DNA of 64,000 nt from CAVSQX01 sp963730225 (GTDB taxonomy: Bacteria > Planctomycetota > Phycisphaerae > Tepidisphaerales > Tepidisphaeraceae): contig CAVSQX010000002.1 in the NCBI GenBank assembly GCA_963730225.1, positions 124,001 through 188,000 of the forward strand, written 5' to 3'. Under the pieces are notes generated by a model that was not told where the DNA came from, ran no database searches, and saw nothing but the letters and a program-made list of their open reading frames with translations. This document shows positions 1 through 9,237 of this stretch, piece after piece. A program made the position numbers and the translations under genes. Position 1 is the first letter of the stretch, and each line of letters begins with the position of its first letter.

Positions 1-141
1 TCGGCAGAGAAACCGAAAAGCGCGTGTCGTTAAGACATTGAGAAATATCGAGTTGCATCCGTGCGACATTGGCACGCGGTTTGACTTCGCAGATTGAATC
101 TCAACTGGAAGCTGACACACAAATTCACTACCGAGGAACTC

Positions 142-2034
142 ATGCCCGCCACACAATCGCCCCCGCAGCCGCAGAAGATGGAATTCAAAACCGAGCTCAA
201 GCAACTGCTCGATCTGATCATCCATTCGCTCTACACCAAGAAGGAAATCTTCCTCCGCGAGCTGATCAGCAACGCCGCCGACGCGATCGACAAGGTGCGC
301 TTCGAATCGCTGACCAATCCCGATCTGCTCGAAGGCAACAGCGATTGGAAAATCAAAATCATCCCCGACGAATCGGCCGGGACGTTGAGCGTTTCCGACA
401 ACGGCATCGGCATGAGCCGCGAGTCGATCGTGCAGAACCTGGGCACCATCGCCAAGAGCGGCACCCAGGCGTTTCTGGAAAATCTCAAAGCCGCCAACGT
501 TGCTAATCGGCCGGAGCTAATCGGCCAGTTCGGCGTCGGGTTTTACGCTTCGTTCATGGTGGCCGATCGCGTCACCGTGCTTTCCCGCATGGCCGGCGAC
601 GTTTCCGACGGCGTCAAATGGGAATCCGACGGGCAGGGCGAATTCACCGTCGAGCCGTTCGAAAAGCCAACCCGCGGCACCGACGTCATTTTGCATCTGC
701 GCGAAGATGCCAAGGAATTTCTCAAAACCTGGCGAATCCGCGAAATCGTCAAACAGTATTCCGATTTTATCGACCATCCGATCGTGATGGATGTCGAGCA
801 CGAAAAAGACGGCAAGAAAACCATCGAAGAGGAAACGCTCAACTCCCGCAAGGCGATCTGGCTGCGGCCCAAATCGGAAATCAAGCAGGAAGAATACGAC
901 GAATTCTACAAACAGCTTTCCCGCGATTTCGAACCGCCGCTGAAAACCATTCACGTGGCGGCCGAGGGAACGATGGAGTTTCGCGCCCTGATGTTCCTGC
1001 CAAGCCATCGTCCGCTCGATTGGATGATGGGCCCGCCGCCCAAGAGCGGATTGGATTTGTACGTGAAGCGCGTGCTGATCATGCACCAGTGCGAGGAGTT
1101 GCTGCCGCCTTATCTGCGCTTCGTCAAAGGCGTCGTCGACAGCAGCGATCTTCCGCTGAACGTCTCCCGCGAAACGCTTCAGCACAATCCGCTGCTGGCC
1201 AGGATCAACTCGAATCTGGTCAATCGAATTCTCAAGACGCTCGACGAGATGAAAACCGGCGAGTACGAAACCTACCTGAAGTTCTACAAGGAATTCCGCG
1301 AGCTGCTCAAGGAAGGCGTCGGCCTTGATTTCGCCAACCGTGAACGCCTGGCCGACCTGCTGTTGTTCGAATCCACCAAAACCGAATCCGGTAAATTCAC
1401 CACGCTCGAGCAATATCTGGCCGGCATGAAGTCCGAGCAGAAGGAAATCCTCTATCTCATCGGCGAGAACCGCGCGATGCTGGAAAACTCACCGTATCTG
1501 GAATCCGCCAAATCCGCCGGGCAGGAAGTGCTGTTGTTGACCGATCCGATCGACGAATACGTCGTCTCGCATCTGCGGGAGTACAAAGGCAAGCATCTCA
1601 AGCCCGTCGATCGCGGCGAAGATCAGACCCCTCAATCCGACGAGCAAAAGAAGCAGTCCGAATCTTTCAAGCCGTTGCTCGATGCCCTCAAGCCCAGGTT
1701 GACGGAAGTGAAAGACATTCGCCTTTCGCATCGGCTCAAGGAAAGCGCCGCCGTTCTCGTGGCCGATCAATTCGCTCCCAGCGCCCACATGGAACGCCTC
1801 ATGCACCGCCTCGGCCAAGTTCCTGAACCCGGCTCATTCAAACGAATTCTCGAATTGAATCCCGATCATCCCGCCGTCGCGCGGCTGAAAAATCTCTTCG
1901 AGCAGAACCCCGCCGATCCGAAGATCGAATCCTTCGCCCGTCTGCTGCTCGATCAGGCCACCATCGCCGAGGGATCAGCGATCAAAGACCCCGCTGCATT
2001 TGCCAGGCGCATCAATGAATTGATTGCTGGCTAG
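142..2034 (+). CDS. htpG: Molecular chaperone HtpG (Hsp90 family)
   Basis: Cytosolic ATP-dependent chaperone that binds and remodels client proteins. The 630-residue product has the full bacterial Hsp90 length. Seen in order: the N-terminal GHKL ATPase domain with ELISNAADAIDK (about residue 40), DNGIGM (about 85) and GQFGVGFYASFM (about 135); a middle domain with the conserved GVVDSSDLPLNVSRE segment; and a C-terminal dimerisation domain. I chose ATG 142 because GAGGAA lies just upstream and homology begins close after it; a TTG at 94 would add 16 residues that do not look like HtpG. The gene is intact, which contrasts with several frameshifted neighbours. It runs convergently into the AAA ATPase gene on the other strand. 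Confidence 0.97.
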   Translation: MPATQSPPQPQKMEFKTELKQLLDLIIHSLYTKKEIFLRELISNAADAIDKVRFESLTNPDLLEGNSDWKIKIIPDESAGTLSVSDNGIGMSRESIVQNLGTIAKSGTQAFLENLKAANVANRPELIGQFGVGFYASFMVADRVTVLSRMAGDVSDGVKWESDGQGEFTVEPFEKPTRGTDVILHLREDAKEFLKTWRIREIVKQYSDFIDHPIVMDVEHEKDGKKTIEEETLNSRKAIWLRPKSEIKQEEYDEFYKQLSRDFEPPLKTIHVAAEGTMEFRALMFLPSHRPLDWMMGPPPKSGLDLYVKRVLIMHQCEELLPPYLRFVKGVVDSSDLPLNVSRETLQHNPLLARINSNLVNRILKTLDEMKTGEYETYLKFYKEFRELLKEGVGLDFANRERLADLLLFESTKTESGKFTTLEQYLAGMKSEQKEILYLIGENRAMLENSPYLESAKSAGQEVLLLTDPIDEYVVSHLREYKGKHLKPVDRGEDQTPQSDEQKKQSESFKPLLDALKPRLTEVKDIRLSHRLKESAAVLVADQFAPSAHMERLMHRLGQVPEPGSFKRILELNPDHPAVARLKNLFEQNPADPKIESFARLLLDQATIAEGSAIKDPAAFARRINELIAG

Positions 2035-2046
2035 CCTCGGAAATCT

Positions 2047-3384
2047 CATCGGGATTTGCGCGGCATCAGCCCAAACGGCGTATCCGGCTTTGCGGGGAAT
2101 CCGCGCTGAGCCTGATCGTTGGTCTCCCGTGCCGACTCCACCGCGCAAGAGATCTTCGGGGCTGCGCTGGTTTCGTCCGCTGTGAATCGCCGTTAGGCCC
2201 GAGGAGCGCAGAATCTCCTGGAGATGGGCAAACGACAGCCCCTCGGTCATGTCGGCCACGCGCTGTAGCGTCGCCGTGCCCATGTGCGGCAGCCGATTGG
2301 TCAGCAGCGCCAGGCGAAGCGCGCGGTCCGGGCAGGGAATCTCCAGCACCACGTCGAATCGGCCGGGGCGGTTGTTAATCGCCGGATCGAGCTGATCCGG
2401 ATGATTCGTCGTGGCAATCAGCAGCAATCCGCCCGACCCTCCGGCGGCGGTGATATCGATTCCATCCAGCGCGTTGAGGAATGCCGAGACGTTCAACTGC
2501 TTCAGCAGCCAATCGAGATCTTCGATGATCAGTCCCGCCGGCGCCTGAGACGACCAGCGCTTGATCACCGTGTGCAGCGCATCGGCGTTGAACCGCACCG
2601 ACGGGCGCAGCACCAGCATCGGCACCTCCGCCAGCGCCGCGCCGATCATCCGAATCAGGCTCGTTTTTCCATTGCCCGGCGGGCCGTGCAGCAGAACGCC
2701 GCGGCGGTAGGGCACCTTCAGTCCCTTGTACAGCGCGGCTACTTCGTCGGAGAAAAAGCGGATGACATCCTTCTGGAGCTGGGCGCTCAACTGCGGCGAG
2801 AGGATCAGCTCATCATCGTACAGGGGTTCGCGGGTGATCCGCTCCGGCTCGCTCCAGCCGTCGCGCACGATCTGCCACACTTTCCCGCCGCGAACGCGCC
2901 GATGCGAGCGCACCGCGTCGCGCAGGCGAATGTAGTTTTCGGCCGTCGTTGCCGCGCCCAGCCAGAGCTGGCGGAAAACTCCGTGCTCGTCGACCCAGTA
3001 CCACCGGGCCAGCACGATATCGTGCCGCTTGAGGCGCAGAATCCCCGCCGTCCAGATTTTCCCGCCACTGCTGCCGTGAGTGAGCACCGCCATCGGCTCG
3101 CCGCCGGCGGTCGCCGCATCGATCGGTTCCCACGCCGCAGTCTCACCGAGCGCTTCCAGATGCCGCTCCACGTCTTCCAGGTCCAGATCGGTGCAATGGA
3201 AGATGCGATGGCGCGACAGCTCGTGCCGATCCAGATATTGCCGCAGCGTTCCCGCCGCGCGCTCGCTCATCACGACGCCCGCCGGCAGCGGCCCCATCAC
3301 GGGCAGCGGCTGACGCGGCGGATCGTCGTCGTCATCGTGCACGGCGATCGGCGGAGTTTGAATCTCTGCGTCGAAAATCATCAT
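2047..3384 (-). CDS. Bcs1-like AAA+ ATPase (one frame change near its 3' end)
   Basis: AAA ATPase resembling the Bcs1/proteasome-type group; client unknown. Visible motifs are Walker A GPPGNGKTS (about residue 234), Walker B LIIEDLDW (about 290), sensor-1 ATTNHPDQLDP and the arginine-finger region NRPGRFD. The N-terminal 220 residues are a family-specific region with an Asp-rich stretch. Read literally, the frame continues to 1975 into htpG with a meaningless tail. Shifting frame at the CCGCGC run near 2141-2146 gives a natural ending (AQRGFPAKPDTPFGL...) and a TGA at 2047, just outside htpG. Restoring one GC dinucleotide (LLRAVESARE) fixes it. The start is ATG 3384 or the next ATG codon at 3381; no good Shine-Dalgarno was seen. 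Confidence 0.85.
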
Positions 3385-3400
3385 CGTCTGCCAAAGGCAC

Positions 3401-3429
3401 AAAAAAACCCGAAGCCATCGGCTCCGGGT
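3401..3429 (-). terminator. Rho-independent terminator downstream of the barrel gene
   Basis: On the minus strand a 10-bp stem with one mismatch (ACCCGGAGCC/GGCTTCGGGT, 3-nt loop, 3407-3429) is followed by seven T residues (3401-3407). It lies about 210 bp past the stop of the outer-membrane protein gene and just upstream of the AAA ATPase start, so it probably separates the two transcripts. It could also act as an attenuator for the ATPase gene. Confidence 0.7.
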
Positions 3430-3636
3430 TCGGGTAAATTCCAATTGGAAAACCGACTACCCCGGAGAACAGCCCTGCATTTCGCATTGATATCCGCCCC
3501 CAAGCCCCCGCCGCCGCGAATTCAAAGCGGCGTGGCTCAGCGGCGAATCTGTTATTAGCAGCAACAAAGCATCGCTCCAGTTCAAAACGGTCCGAGACTT
3601 TAATCTCGGTTCGCCGCATGTCAACAGAATTCTTCG

Positions 3637-4896
3637 TCAATACCGATACACCAACCCCGCGCTGATGATGTACTCATTAAACCCCCGAATATGAATGTTC
3701 GATCGATCGTTGATCACATCCCACTGCAAGAACGACCCCAGCGTGCCGTGATCGTGCGACAGATCGACCAGGCGTGTGTTCGCGCGGAGCGTCAGAATAT
3801 TCATCCGATCGTGCCGCGGAAATCCTTTCGTGTCGCCGCCGACTACCGGGCCGTTCACTGTCTCGCTGTTGGGGTTGGAGTACCCCTGCAATTCCTGCGC
3901 GAGCAGAATATCGAAGGAAACATCTTCCGTCGGAAACGGGCGAACCCCTTCGAATCCAAAGAACACTCGATTCGCTTCGTATTGGTAATCCGGCCCATCG
4001 GCAAAATTCCACACGTGGGTGTATCCCACCGTCGCGCGGCTGAACAATCGACGAAGAATCTCCGTCAGCCGATCCGGCGCTTCGCCCACCGCCACGCCCT
4101 GCGGCTGCGGCAGCGTGTAAAAATGCACTTGGACGGTCAACTGATTGCGCGACGTATCCGGATCGCTCTCGCTGCTCAGCAGCGGATAATAATAATCCAT
4201 GTGCGAGTATTCGTAATCCAACTCCCCCGAGAGCTGCGGCAGCCAGAACGCTTCCAGCGACGGCGCCAAATCGATCGTGTTTAGCATCGATCGCCCGTTT
4301 TGGATCGTGTACTGATCGCGGAACAACCCGCCAAGCCGAACCGTGTCGTCGAACATGCTGTGCTGCACCGTCGCCGCCGCGGCCTGCTGAATGCTGTCGG
4401 CTCCCTTGGTTTCGCCGCGATAGACCGCTCCCGTGACGTCGTAACTGGCCGTGAACCGCGTCGGATCGTTCTGCGGGCTGATCGTCATGCCCCAATTCGC
4501 ATCCATGTCCGCCCCGATAAACGGACTGCTGCGTGCGCTGGCCAATCCCTGGGGGTTGCTGTCGTAGCCAAACACCAGCGACTCGCTGATCGACCACGAT
4601 CGAATCGTCGCCGCCCCCGCAAGATCGGCCCACGACCCCACGTACGGAGCGATGAACCCTCCATCGGTTGAATCCGGAAGTTCGCCCGGAGTATCGCCGA
4701 TGACGCTGATATCGTAATCATGGAATATCGACAGCCGCCCCGCGACGGCTTCGTTGATATTGGCCTCCTGGGTCTCGGATTCTGCCGTTCCTGCGCCGTT
4801 GCCCGCCGCTTCCGCAGTCGATTTGGGCTGGAGTATTCCGCCAGCAAACAAGACCGTGCCGGCCACGGCCATGGCAATCCAACGCTTCAACTCCAT
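3637..4896 (-). CDS. Outer-membrane beta-barrel protein, family not recognised
   Basis: Predicted exported protein of 419 residues. It starts with MELKRWIAMAVAGTVLFAGG, a Sec signal peptide ending near STAEAA. The mature part is rich in alternating aromatic/polar strands, for example LDYEYSHMDYYYP and RATVGYTHVWNF, and ends in YRY, the C-terminal aromatic signature recognised by the BAM machinery. This supports an outer-membrane barrel; substrate or role cannot be read from sequence. ATG 4896 is chosen because GGAGA lies at proper spacing and the signal peptide begins there. A terminator follows at 3401-3429. The upstream intergenic region holds a word-type palindrome (5031-5119). Confidence 0.7.
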   Translation of the reverse strand: MELKRWIAMAVAGTVLFAGGILQPKSTAEAAGNGAGTAESETQEANINEAVAGRLSIFHDYDISVIGDTPGELPDSTDGGFIAPYVGSWADLAGAATIRSWSISESLVFGYDSNPQGLASARSSPFIGADMDANWGMTISPQNDPTRFTASYDVTGAVYRGETKGADSIQQAAAATVQHSMFDDTVRLGGLFRDQYTIQNGRSMLNTIDLAPSLEAFWLPQLSGELDYEYSHMDYYYPLLSSESDPDTSRNQLTVQVHFYTLPQPQGVAVGEAPDRLTEILRRLFSRATVGYTHVWNFADGPDYQYEANRVFFGFEGVRPFPTEDVSFDILLAQELQGYSNPNSETVNGPVVGGDTKGFPRHDRMNILTLRANTRLVDLSHDHGTLGSFLQWDVINDRSNIHIRGFNEYIISAGLVYRY

Positions 4897-5030
4897 CACC
4901 CTGTTCTCCAAATCTGTGCCGGCGCACACCGGGCCAAACGCAGGGCGGTAAGGCTAAGGACGGGTGGGGGGGAAGTCAAAGGAGTTGGACAACCGGGCAA
5001 ACTCAATTATTCGGCTGCTGGAAACCGAAT

Positions 5031-5119
5031 TAAACACAGAGACACAAAGGCACAGAGAAAATTCCAACGAATATCTGGTCCCGCTTTTCGTCCTCTGTGT
5101 CTCCGTGCCTCTGTGGTTA
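5031..5119. repeat. Word-type palindrome, ACACAGAG/GGCACAGAG word
   Basis: The left arm (5031-5061) is built from short words such as CACAGAGACAC and GGCACAGAGAAAA. The right arm (5085-5119) is its imperfect reverse complement, ending CCGTGCCTCTGTGGTTA. The loop is 23 bp. The right arm directly abuts the TAA stop of the small membrane-protein gene at 5117-5119. Related words recur at 18968, 25171 and 54168. Confidence 0.85.
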
Positions 5120-5275
5120 GATTACCCGCCGCTCGATCACCACCGCCGCCCGTTGCGTCTGCCGGCGATTCACCACGTAAAACGCAGTCAGAACCAGCGC
5201 CAGATACGGGGCGAACAGGATGAATCCATGCACGTCGGCGAAAAAGGCGAGAGGAAACATGCGCAGGATTTTCAT
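5117..5275 (-). CDS. Small single-pass membrane protein, unknown function
   Basis: A 52-residue product beginning MKILRMFPLAFFADVHGF with one clear hydrophobic segment (FILFAPYLALVLTAFYVV, about residues 19-36) followed by a basic tail RRQTQRAAVVIERRV. I do not recognise the family. Reality is supported by the hydrophobic-then-positive layout and because its TAA stop directly abuts a word-type palindrome, as seen for several unquestioned genes here. The start could instead be an upstream in-frame ATG adding 12 residues. It lies between folD and the barrel gene, in the same orientation. Confidence 0.5.
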   Translation of the reverse strand: MKILRMFPLAFFADVHGFILFAPYLALVLTAFYVVNRRQTQRAAVVIERRVI

Positions 5276-5407
5276 GGCCGGTCCGTTTATAACACGGGCG
5301 CCGCCGCGCACGGCAATTAATAACGGCTCCGCGACATTCCAACGCCGGTTTTATCGGAATCTGGGCGACATTTGCCGCCCATGCCGAGCGCGCTCGCCAG
5401 CCAACAC

Positions 5408-6277
5408 CTAACCCGAACCGCCCAGAATCTCCGCGCTCCGCAGTGTATTCCGCATCAACATCGCCACCGTCATCGGCCCCACACCGCCCGGCACCGGTGT
5501 GATGAATCCCGCCTTCTTCTGCACCCCTTCAAAATCCACATCGCCCACCGTCTTTTTTGTTCCGTCGCTTTGCGTGATGCGATTGATCCCCACGTCGATC
5601 ACCACCGCTCCTTCACGAACATCCTCCGCCCCGATCAATCCCGGCTTTCCCACCGCCACCACCAGCACATCCGCCGCGCTGCTGTGCCGCCGAACATCGC
5701 GCGTGGCGATGTGGCACAGCGTCGTCGTCGCCATCTGTTCCGCCAGCAGCAGCGCGATCGGCTTTCCCGCAATTTCACTCGCTCCCACCACCACCGCCTC
5801 CGCCCCGCGAAGATTCACGCCGGTGGATTTGATCAACTCGATCACGCTCAGTGCCGTGCACGGCGCGATCAGCGTGTGCCCATAAACCACGTACCCGATG
5901 TTCGCCGGGTTCACTCCCTCCACGTCTTTCACCACATCGATTTCATATTGCAGCCGCGGCCGGTCCAGATGGTCGGGAAGCGGAAGATGCATCATGATGC
6001 CGCTCACGCTCGGATCGGCATTGAGCTTGCGGATTTCATATTTCAAATCGCGCTGGGAAATCTCCGCCGCGAACTTCACCAGTTGATACGTGATGCCCAC
6101 CGCCTGGCACGCTTCGCTTTGCCGCTGCGCGTACAGCTCGCCCGCCGGCGTCGAGCCAACCAGAATCGCGCTCAGATGCACCGCTTTTCCGTGCCCCGCC
6201 ATCTGGCGAACTTTCTCCGCCACATCCTGCTTGATGCGACCGGCCAGCGCCGTGCCGTCGATGATCTGTGCGGGCAT
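5408..6277 (-). CDS. folD: Bifunctional methylenetetrahydrofolate dehydrogenase/cyclohydrolase
   Basis: Cytosolic one-carbon enzyme that oxidises 5,10-methylene-THF to methenyl-THF with NADP and hydrolyses it to 10-formyl-THF. The 289-residue product has the standard length. Seen: N-terminal catalytic region with SEACQAVGI and YELVKF-like segments, the NADP-binding stretch VVVGASEIAGKPIALLL and the C-terminal PVPGGVGPMTVAMLM signature. MPAQIIDG at ATG 6277 is the expected start; an upstream in-frame ATG would translate the repeat at 6306-6345. The gene is intact. Confidence 0.96.
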   Translation of the reverse strand: MPAQIIDGTALAGRIKQDVAEKVRQMAGHGKAVHLSAILVGSTPAGELYAQRQSEACQAVGITYQLVKFAAEISQRDLKYEIRKLNADPSVSGIMMHLPLPDHLDRPRLQYEIDVVKDVEGVNPANIGYVVYGHTLIAPCTALSVIELIKSTGVNLRGAEAVVVGASEIAGKPIALLLAEQMATTTLCHIATRDVRRHSSAADVLVVAVGKPGLIGAEDVREGAVVIDVGINRITQSDGTKKTVGDVDFEGVQKKAGFITPVPGGVGPMTVAMLMRNTLRSAEILGGSG

Positions 6278-6305
6278 GGAGAAAGTATATGAAGAGAAGG
6301 ATAAA

Positions 6306-6345
6306 GGATGAAGGATGAATTCCGTTCTGCATTCATCCTTCATCC
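6306..6345. repeat. Word-type palindrome, GGATGAA word
   Basis: A perfect 15-bp inverted repeat GGATGAAGGATGAAT / ATTCATCCTTCATCC (6306-6320, 6331-6345) with a 10-bp loop; each arm is itself a tandem GGATGAA. The right arm overlaps the 3' end of the phoR-like gene and supplies its last codons (Met-Asp-Glu-Gly) and the TGA stop at 6333-6335. The left arm lies upstream of folD. The hairpin could terminate the phoBR transcript. Confidence 0.9.
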
Positions 6346-7640
6346 ATATCTTTCGCCCTTTCCTCCCTCGTCTCCGGCAGCAAACACGTCACCGTCGTCC
6401 CCTGTCCCACCGTCGATTCCAATTTCACCGTTCCCCCCAGCGCCGCCACCGCGTGTTTCACGATCGCCAGCCCCAGTCCCGTCCCGCGTCCCGCCGTGCC
6501 GCTCCGCGCGGGATCGACCTGGTAGAACCGCTCGAACACCCGATCCCGGTGCTCCGGCGGAATGCCGATCCCCGTGTCCGCCACCGACAGTGACCATCCC
6601 GTCTCCATCGGCCCAACCGCCACCGTCACGCTGCCTCCCGCCGGCGTGAACTTCACGCTGTTCTCCACCAGGTTTTTCAGAACCAGTTGCAGCAGCCTTT
6701 CGTCGCTGCGGAAGGAATCCAGCTCCCCGTTGGCAAATCGCAGCTCGACCCCTTTCTGCCGCGCCGCCGCCCCCATCGTCGAGCGAACCACCGAAAACAA
6801 ATCGTGCGGCTTGATCTCCATCAGTCGCGGCTCCACATCCGGGCTCTCCAGCCGCGACAGATCCAGCAGATCGCGCAGAATCTCCTCCAGCCGCCCCACG
6901 TGTCCCTCGATGATCGCCACGCACCTCAGCGATTGTTCCTGATCGTCCCCGTGAACTTCCTTCAGCGTTTCCATCGCGATCTTGATCGCCGACAACGGCG
7001 TGCGCAGCTCGTGGCTGGCGTTGGCGACAAAATCGGTCTTCATCTGAAGCGTGTTGGCCATCGTGCTGACATCGCGCAGCAGCAGCAGCACGCCCCCGGC
7101 CGCCGTCGGCGAAGCGACTGCCTGATACGTCAGCCGATGCCCCCCGCGCAGCAACCTCACCGGCTGCTGCACTCCCGCGCTGGTCGGCGTGGCCGCGTCG
7201 ATCAATTGCAGCAGCACTTCATCGTTGACCACGCTCACCGTCTTCTGCCCGATCACCCGCGCCTGCGAAAGTTGCAGCAGTTCCGCCGCCGGCGCGTTGA
7301 TCAATTGCACCCGCCCGGCCGAATCCGTCACCAGAATCGGATCCGGCAGCGTGTCGACGAGATTGCGCAAATCTCTACGCTGCTTTCCAATTTCTTCCAG
7401 TTGCCGTTCCGCGTGGCTGGCCAGCAGATTCATCTTCCCCGCCAGAAAGCGGATATCCTCCGCTCCGCTGATGTCGACGCGCGCCTGCCATTGCCCATCG
7501 GCCATCAGATCGGCAGCGGCCGCCAGATGTCGTGTGGGAACAATCCACTGCCGCCTGAGAATTGACAGAATCACCACCCCCGCCAGGACGGCAATCAGCA
7601 GGGCGAACGCGATTTCGACCAGGCGAAAAGCCATGGCCAT
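6333..7640 (-). CDS. phoR: PhoR-type sensor histidine kinase
   Basis: Membrane-anchored sensor kinase of 435 residues. One N-terminal transmembrane helix (about residues 6-27) is followed by a HAMP-like linker, a PAS domain (about 85-200), the phospho-acceptor segment FVANASHELRTPLSAIK (His about 214), and a HATPase domain with NLVENSVKFTP, DTGIGIPPE and GRGTGLGLAIVKH. The phoB-like regulator lies immediately upstream with a 14-bp gap, the usual phosphate-starvation arrangement, although no pst genes are visible. The last four residues and stop are encoded by a word-type palindrome arm. The start may be 7640 or 7634. Confidence 0.9.
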   Translation of the reverse strand: MAMAFRLVEIAFALLIAVLAGVVILSILRRQWIVPTRHLAAAADLMADGQWQARVDISGAEDIRFLAGKMNLLASHAERQLEEIGKQRRDLRNLVDTLPDPILVTDSAGRVQLINAPAAELLQLSQARVIGQKTVSVVNDEVLLQLIDAATPTSAGVQQPVRLLRGGHRLTYQAVASPTAAGGVLLLLRDVSTMANTLQMKTDFVANASHELRTPLSAIKIAMETLKEVHGDDQEQSLRCVAIIEGHVGRLEEILRDLLDLSRLESPDVEPRLMEIKPHDLFSVVRSTMGAAARQKGVELRFANGELDSFRSDERLLQLVLKNLVENSVKFTPAGGSVTVAVGPMETGWSLSVADTGIGIPPEHRDRVFERFYQVDPARSGTAGRGTGLGLAIVKHAVAALGGTVKLESTVGQGTTVTCLLPETREERAKDMDEG

Positions 7641-7654
7641 GGATTATATCGAAG

Positions 7655-8396
7655 TTACTCCGATTCCTCCGGCGATTCCGCCACGCCGTATCCCACCCCC
7701 CGAACCGTCCGGATCAACCAGCTGGCCTTGCCCAGCTTCTTGCGGATCGATGTGATGTGCACGTCGATCGCCCGATCCGTCACAAACACGTCCGAGCCCA
7801 TCGCCTTGTCCATCAATTGATTCCGCGTCATCACCCTCCCGCGCGCTGAGATCAGCGCGCTGAGCAGTTTGAATTCCGTCAGCGTGAGCTTCATCGGCTC
7901 CCCGTCGATCAGCGCTTCGTGCTTCACCGAATCGATCGTCACCGGCCCCGCGCAAAAGCCCCGGTTCGTCCGTCGCCGCCGGCGAATTCTCGCTGCGCCG
8001 CAGAACCGTTCCCAATCGCGCCAGCAGAATTTTCATGCTGAACGGCTTGGTGATGTAATCGTCGGCGCCCAGCGTCAATCCCACCACCACATCCGTCTCC
8101 TCGCTCCGAGCCGTCAGCATGATGATCGGTATCCGGGCCGTCCGCGCATCGGAGCGCAGCTTCCGAGCCACTTCCGTTCCGCTCACCCCCGGCAGCATCA
8201 CATCCAGCAGAACCAGACTCGGCATTTCGCGCGACGCCAGTTCCAGGGCCGCGTCGCCGTTGTCGGCGGTCAAAACGCGATACCCGTTGCGCCCGAGGTT
8301 GTAGGAGATCAGATCGACAAGATCTTTTTCATCGTCGACCACGAGAATGGCCTGGCGCGATTTGCGCTCGGCCGGAGCCTCGCTGCTGCGCGTCAT
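7655..8396 (-). CDS. phoB: PhoB/OmpR-family response regulator (frame change in linker)
   Basis: Response regulator paired with the downstream kinase. The receiver domain starts near residue 13 (ILVVDDEKDLVDL), with phospho-acceptor Asp in LVLLDVMLPG, the conserved Thr in IIMLTAR and Lys in YITKPFS. The winged-helix DNA-binding domain (TEFKLLSAL, RNQLMDKAMG, RAIDVHITSIRKKLG, RTVRGVGYG) lies in another frame. The change occurs at CCGCGC 7948-7953; restoring a GC dinucleotide joins LLRAGPVTIDSV smoothly. Read literally, the first frame continues as nonsense to 7644. ATG 8396 begins MTRSSEAP; upstream ATGs extend it without homology. Confidence 0.88.
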
Positions 8397-8625
8397 GGAG
8401 CTTCTCCCGATATCTGGCCGCGTTACTCCAGCCGCCCTGTTCCACGGCTGCTCTGGCAGTGTTGGGGTCCACGCGATATTGTCGCTCATGCGAGCCACAT
8501 TGGCGCTTCACTGCCGGGCCGTCAAGGGATTAACGCGGTCTTAACCAATCGCTAAACCCCCCCCAAATTTCGGCAGTGACCGTGGTTCGCTGAATTTACC
8601 GGCCGGGCTTGCCCGGCGTTTCTCC

Positions 8626-9171
8626 ATGAAGATTTACACCCGAACCGGCGACGACGGCAGCACCGGCTTGATCGGCGGCGATCGCGTCAGCAAATCCGAT
8701 CCGCGCATCGACTGCACCGGCGCCCTCGATGAATTGAACGCCGCCGTCGGCATCGCCGCCGTCACCGCCGAATCGCAACTTCAAAACGATTTGCGCCAGG
8801 TTCAATGTGATTTGTTCGTCCTCGGATCGCATCTGGCCACGCCCGAGCAGAGCCCCCACGCCACCGGGCTGCCACCGCTGGAAGAAACCATCATCCAACG
8901 CCTCGAAATGCAAATCGACGCCGTCGAAGCTCAGCTTCCCCCGCTGCGGAATTTTATTCTTCCCGGCGGCTGCGAAACCGCCGCTCGCCTGCATTTTGCC
9001 CGCACCGTTTGCCGACGCGCCGAGCGCGTGCTGGTCGGATACGCCCAGGATCGACCCGTGCCTACCATCGCCGTCACCTACCTCAATCGCCTCAGCGACT
9101 GGCTCTTCACCCAGGCTCGCAGCGCCAACCTCGCCGCCGGAGTTCCCGATATTCCCTGGATTTGCCCGTGA
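8626..9171 (+). CDS. Cob(I)alamin adenosyltransferase, PduO type
   Basis: Transfers the adenosyl group of ATP to cob(I)alamin, making coenzyme B12. The 181-residue product shows the PduO/MMAB hallmarks: the N-terminal ATP-binding TRTGDDGSTGLIGG (residues 5-18), the CTGALDELNAAVG segment, FILPGGCETAARLHFARTVCRRAER and the C-terminal LNRLSDWLFTQAR. The gene is intact. It is divergent from the phoBR operon and followed 66 bp later by sthA. Confidence 0.95.
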   Translation: MKIYTRTGDDGSTGLIGGDRVSKSDPRIDCTGALDELNAAVGIAAVTAESQLQNDLRQVQCDLFVLGSHLATPEQSPHATGLPPLEETIIQRLEMQIDAVEAQLPPLRNFILPGGCETAARLHFARTVCRRAERVLVGYAQDRPVPTIAVTYLNRLSDWLFTQARSANLAAGVPDIPWICP

Positions 9172-9237
9172 CATCCCCACGAATCAACTTCCAACCGCCC
9201 TTAAGCCGATTCAGATAGATACACCGAAAGACTTCCC

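Noticed and set aside
70..85. Sigma-54-like promoter TGGCAC-N5-TTGA upstream of htpG
   Set aside because: The -12 element should be TTGC; the match is partial and chance occurrence is likely. The NtrC-family regulator is 16 kb away.
517..1413. Long antisense frame opposite htpG and similar long frames opposite folD, sthA, araA and araB
   Set aside because: High-GC codon bias creates long shadow frames; the sense genes have clear family motifs and the antisense frames have none.
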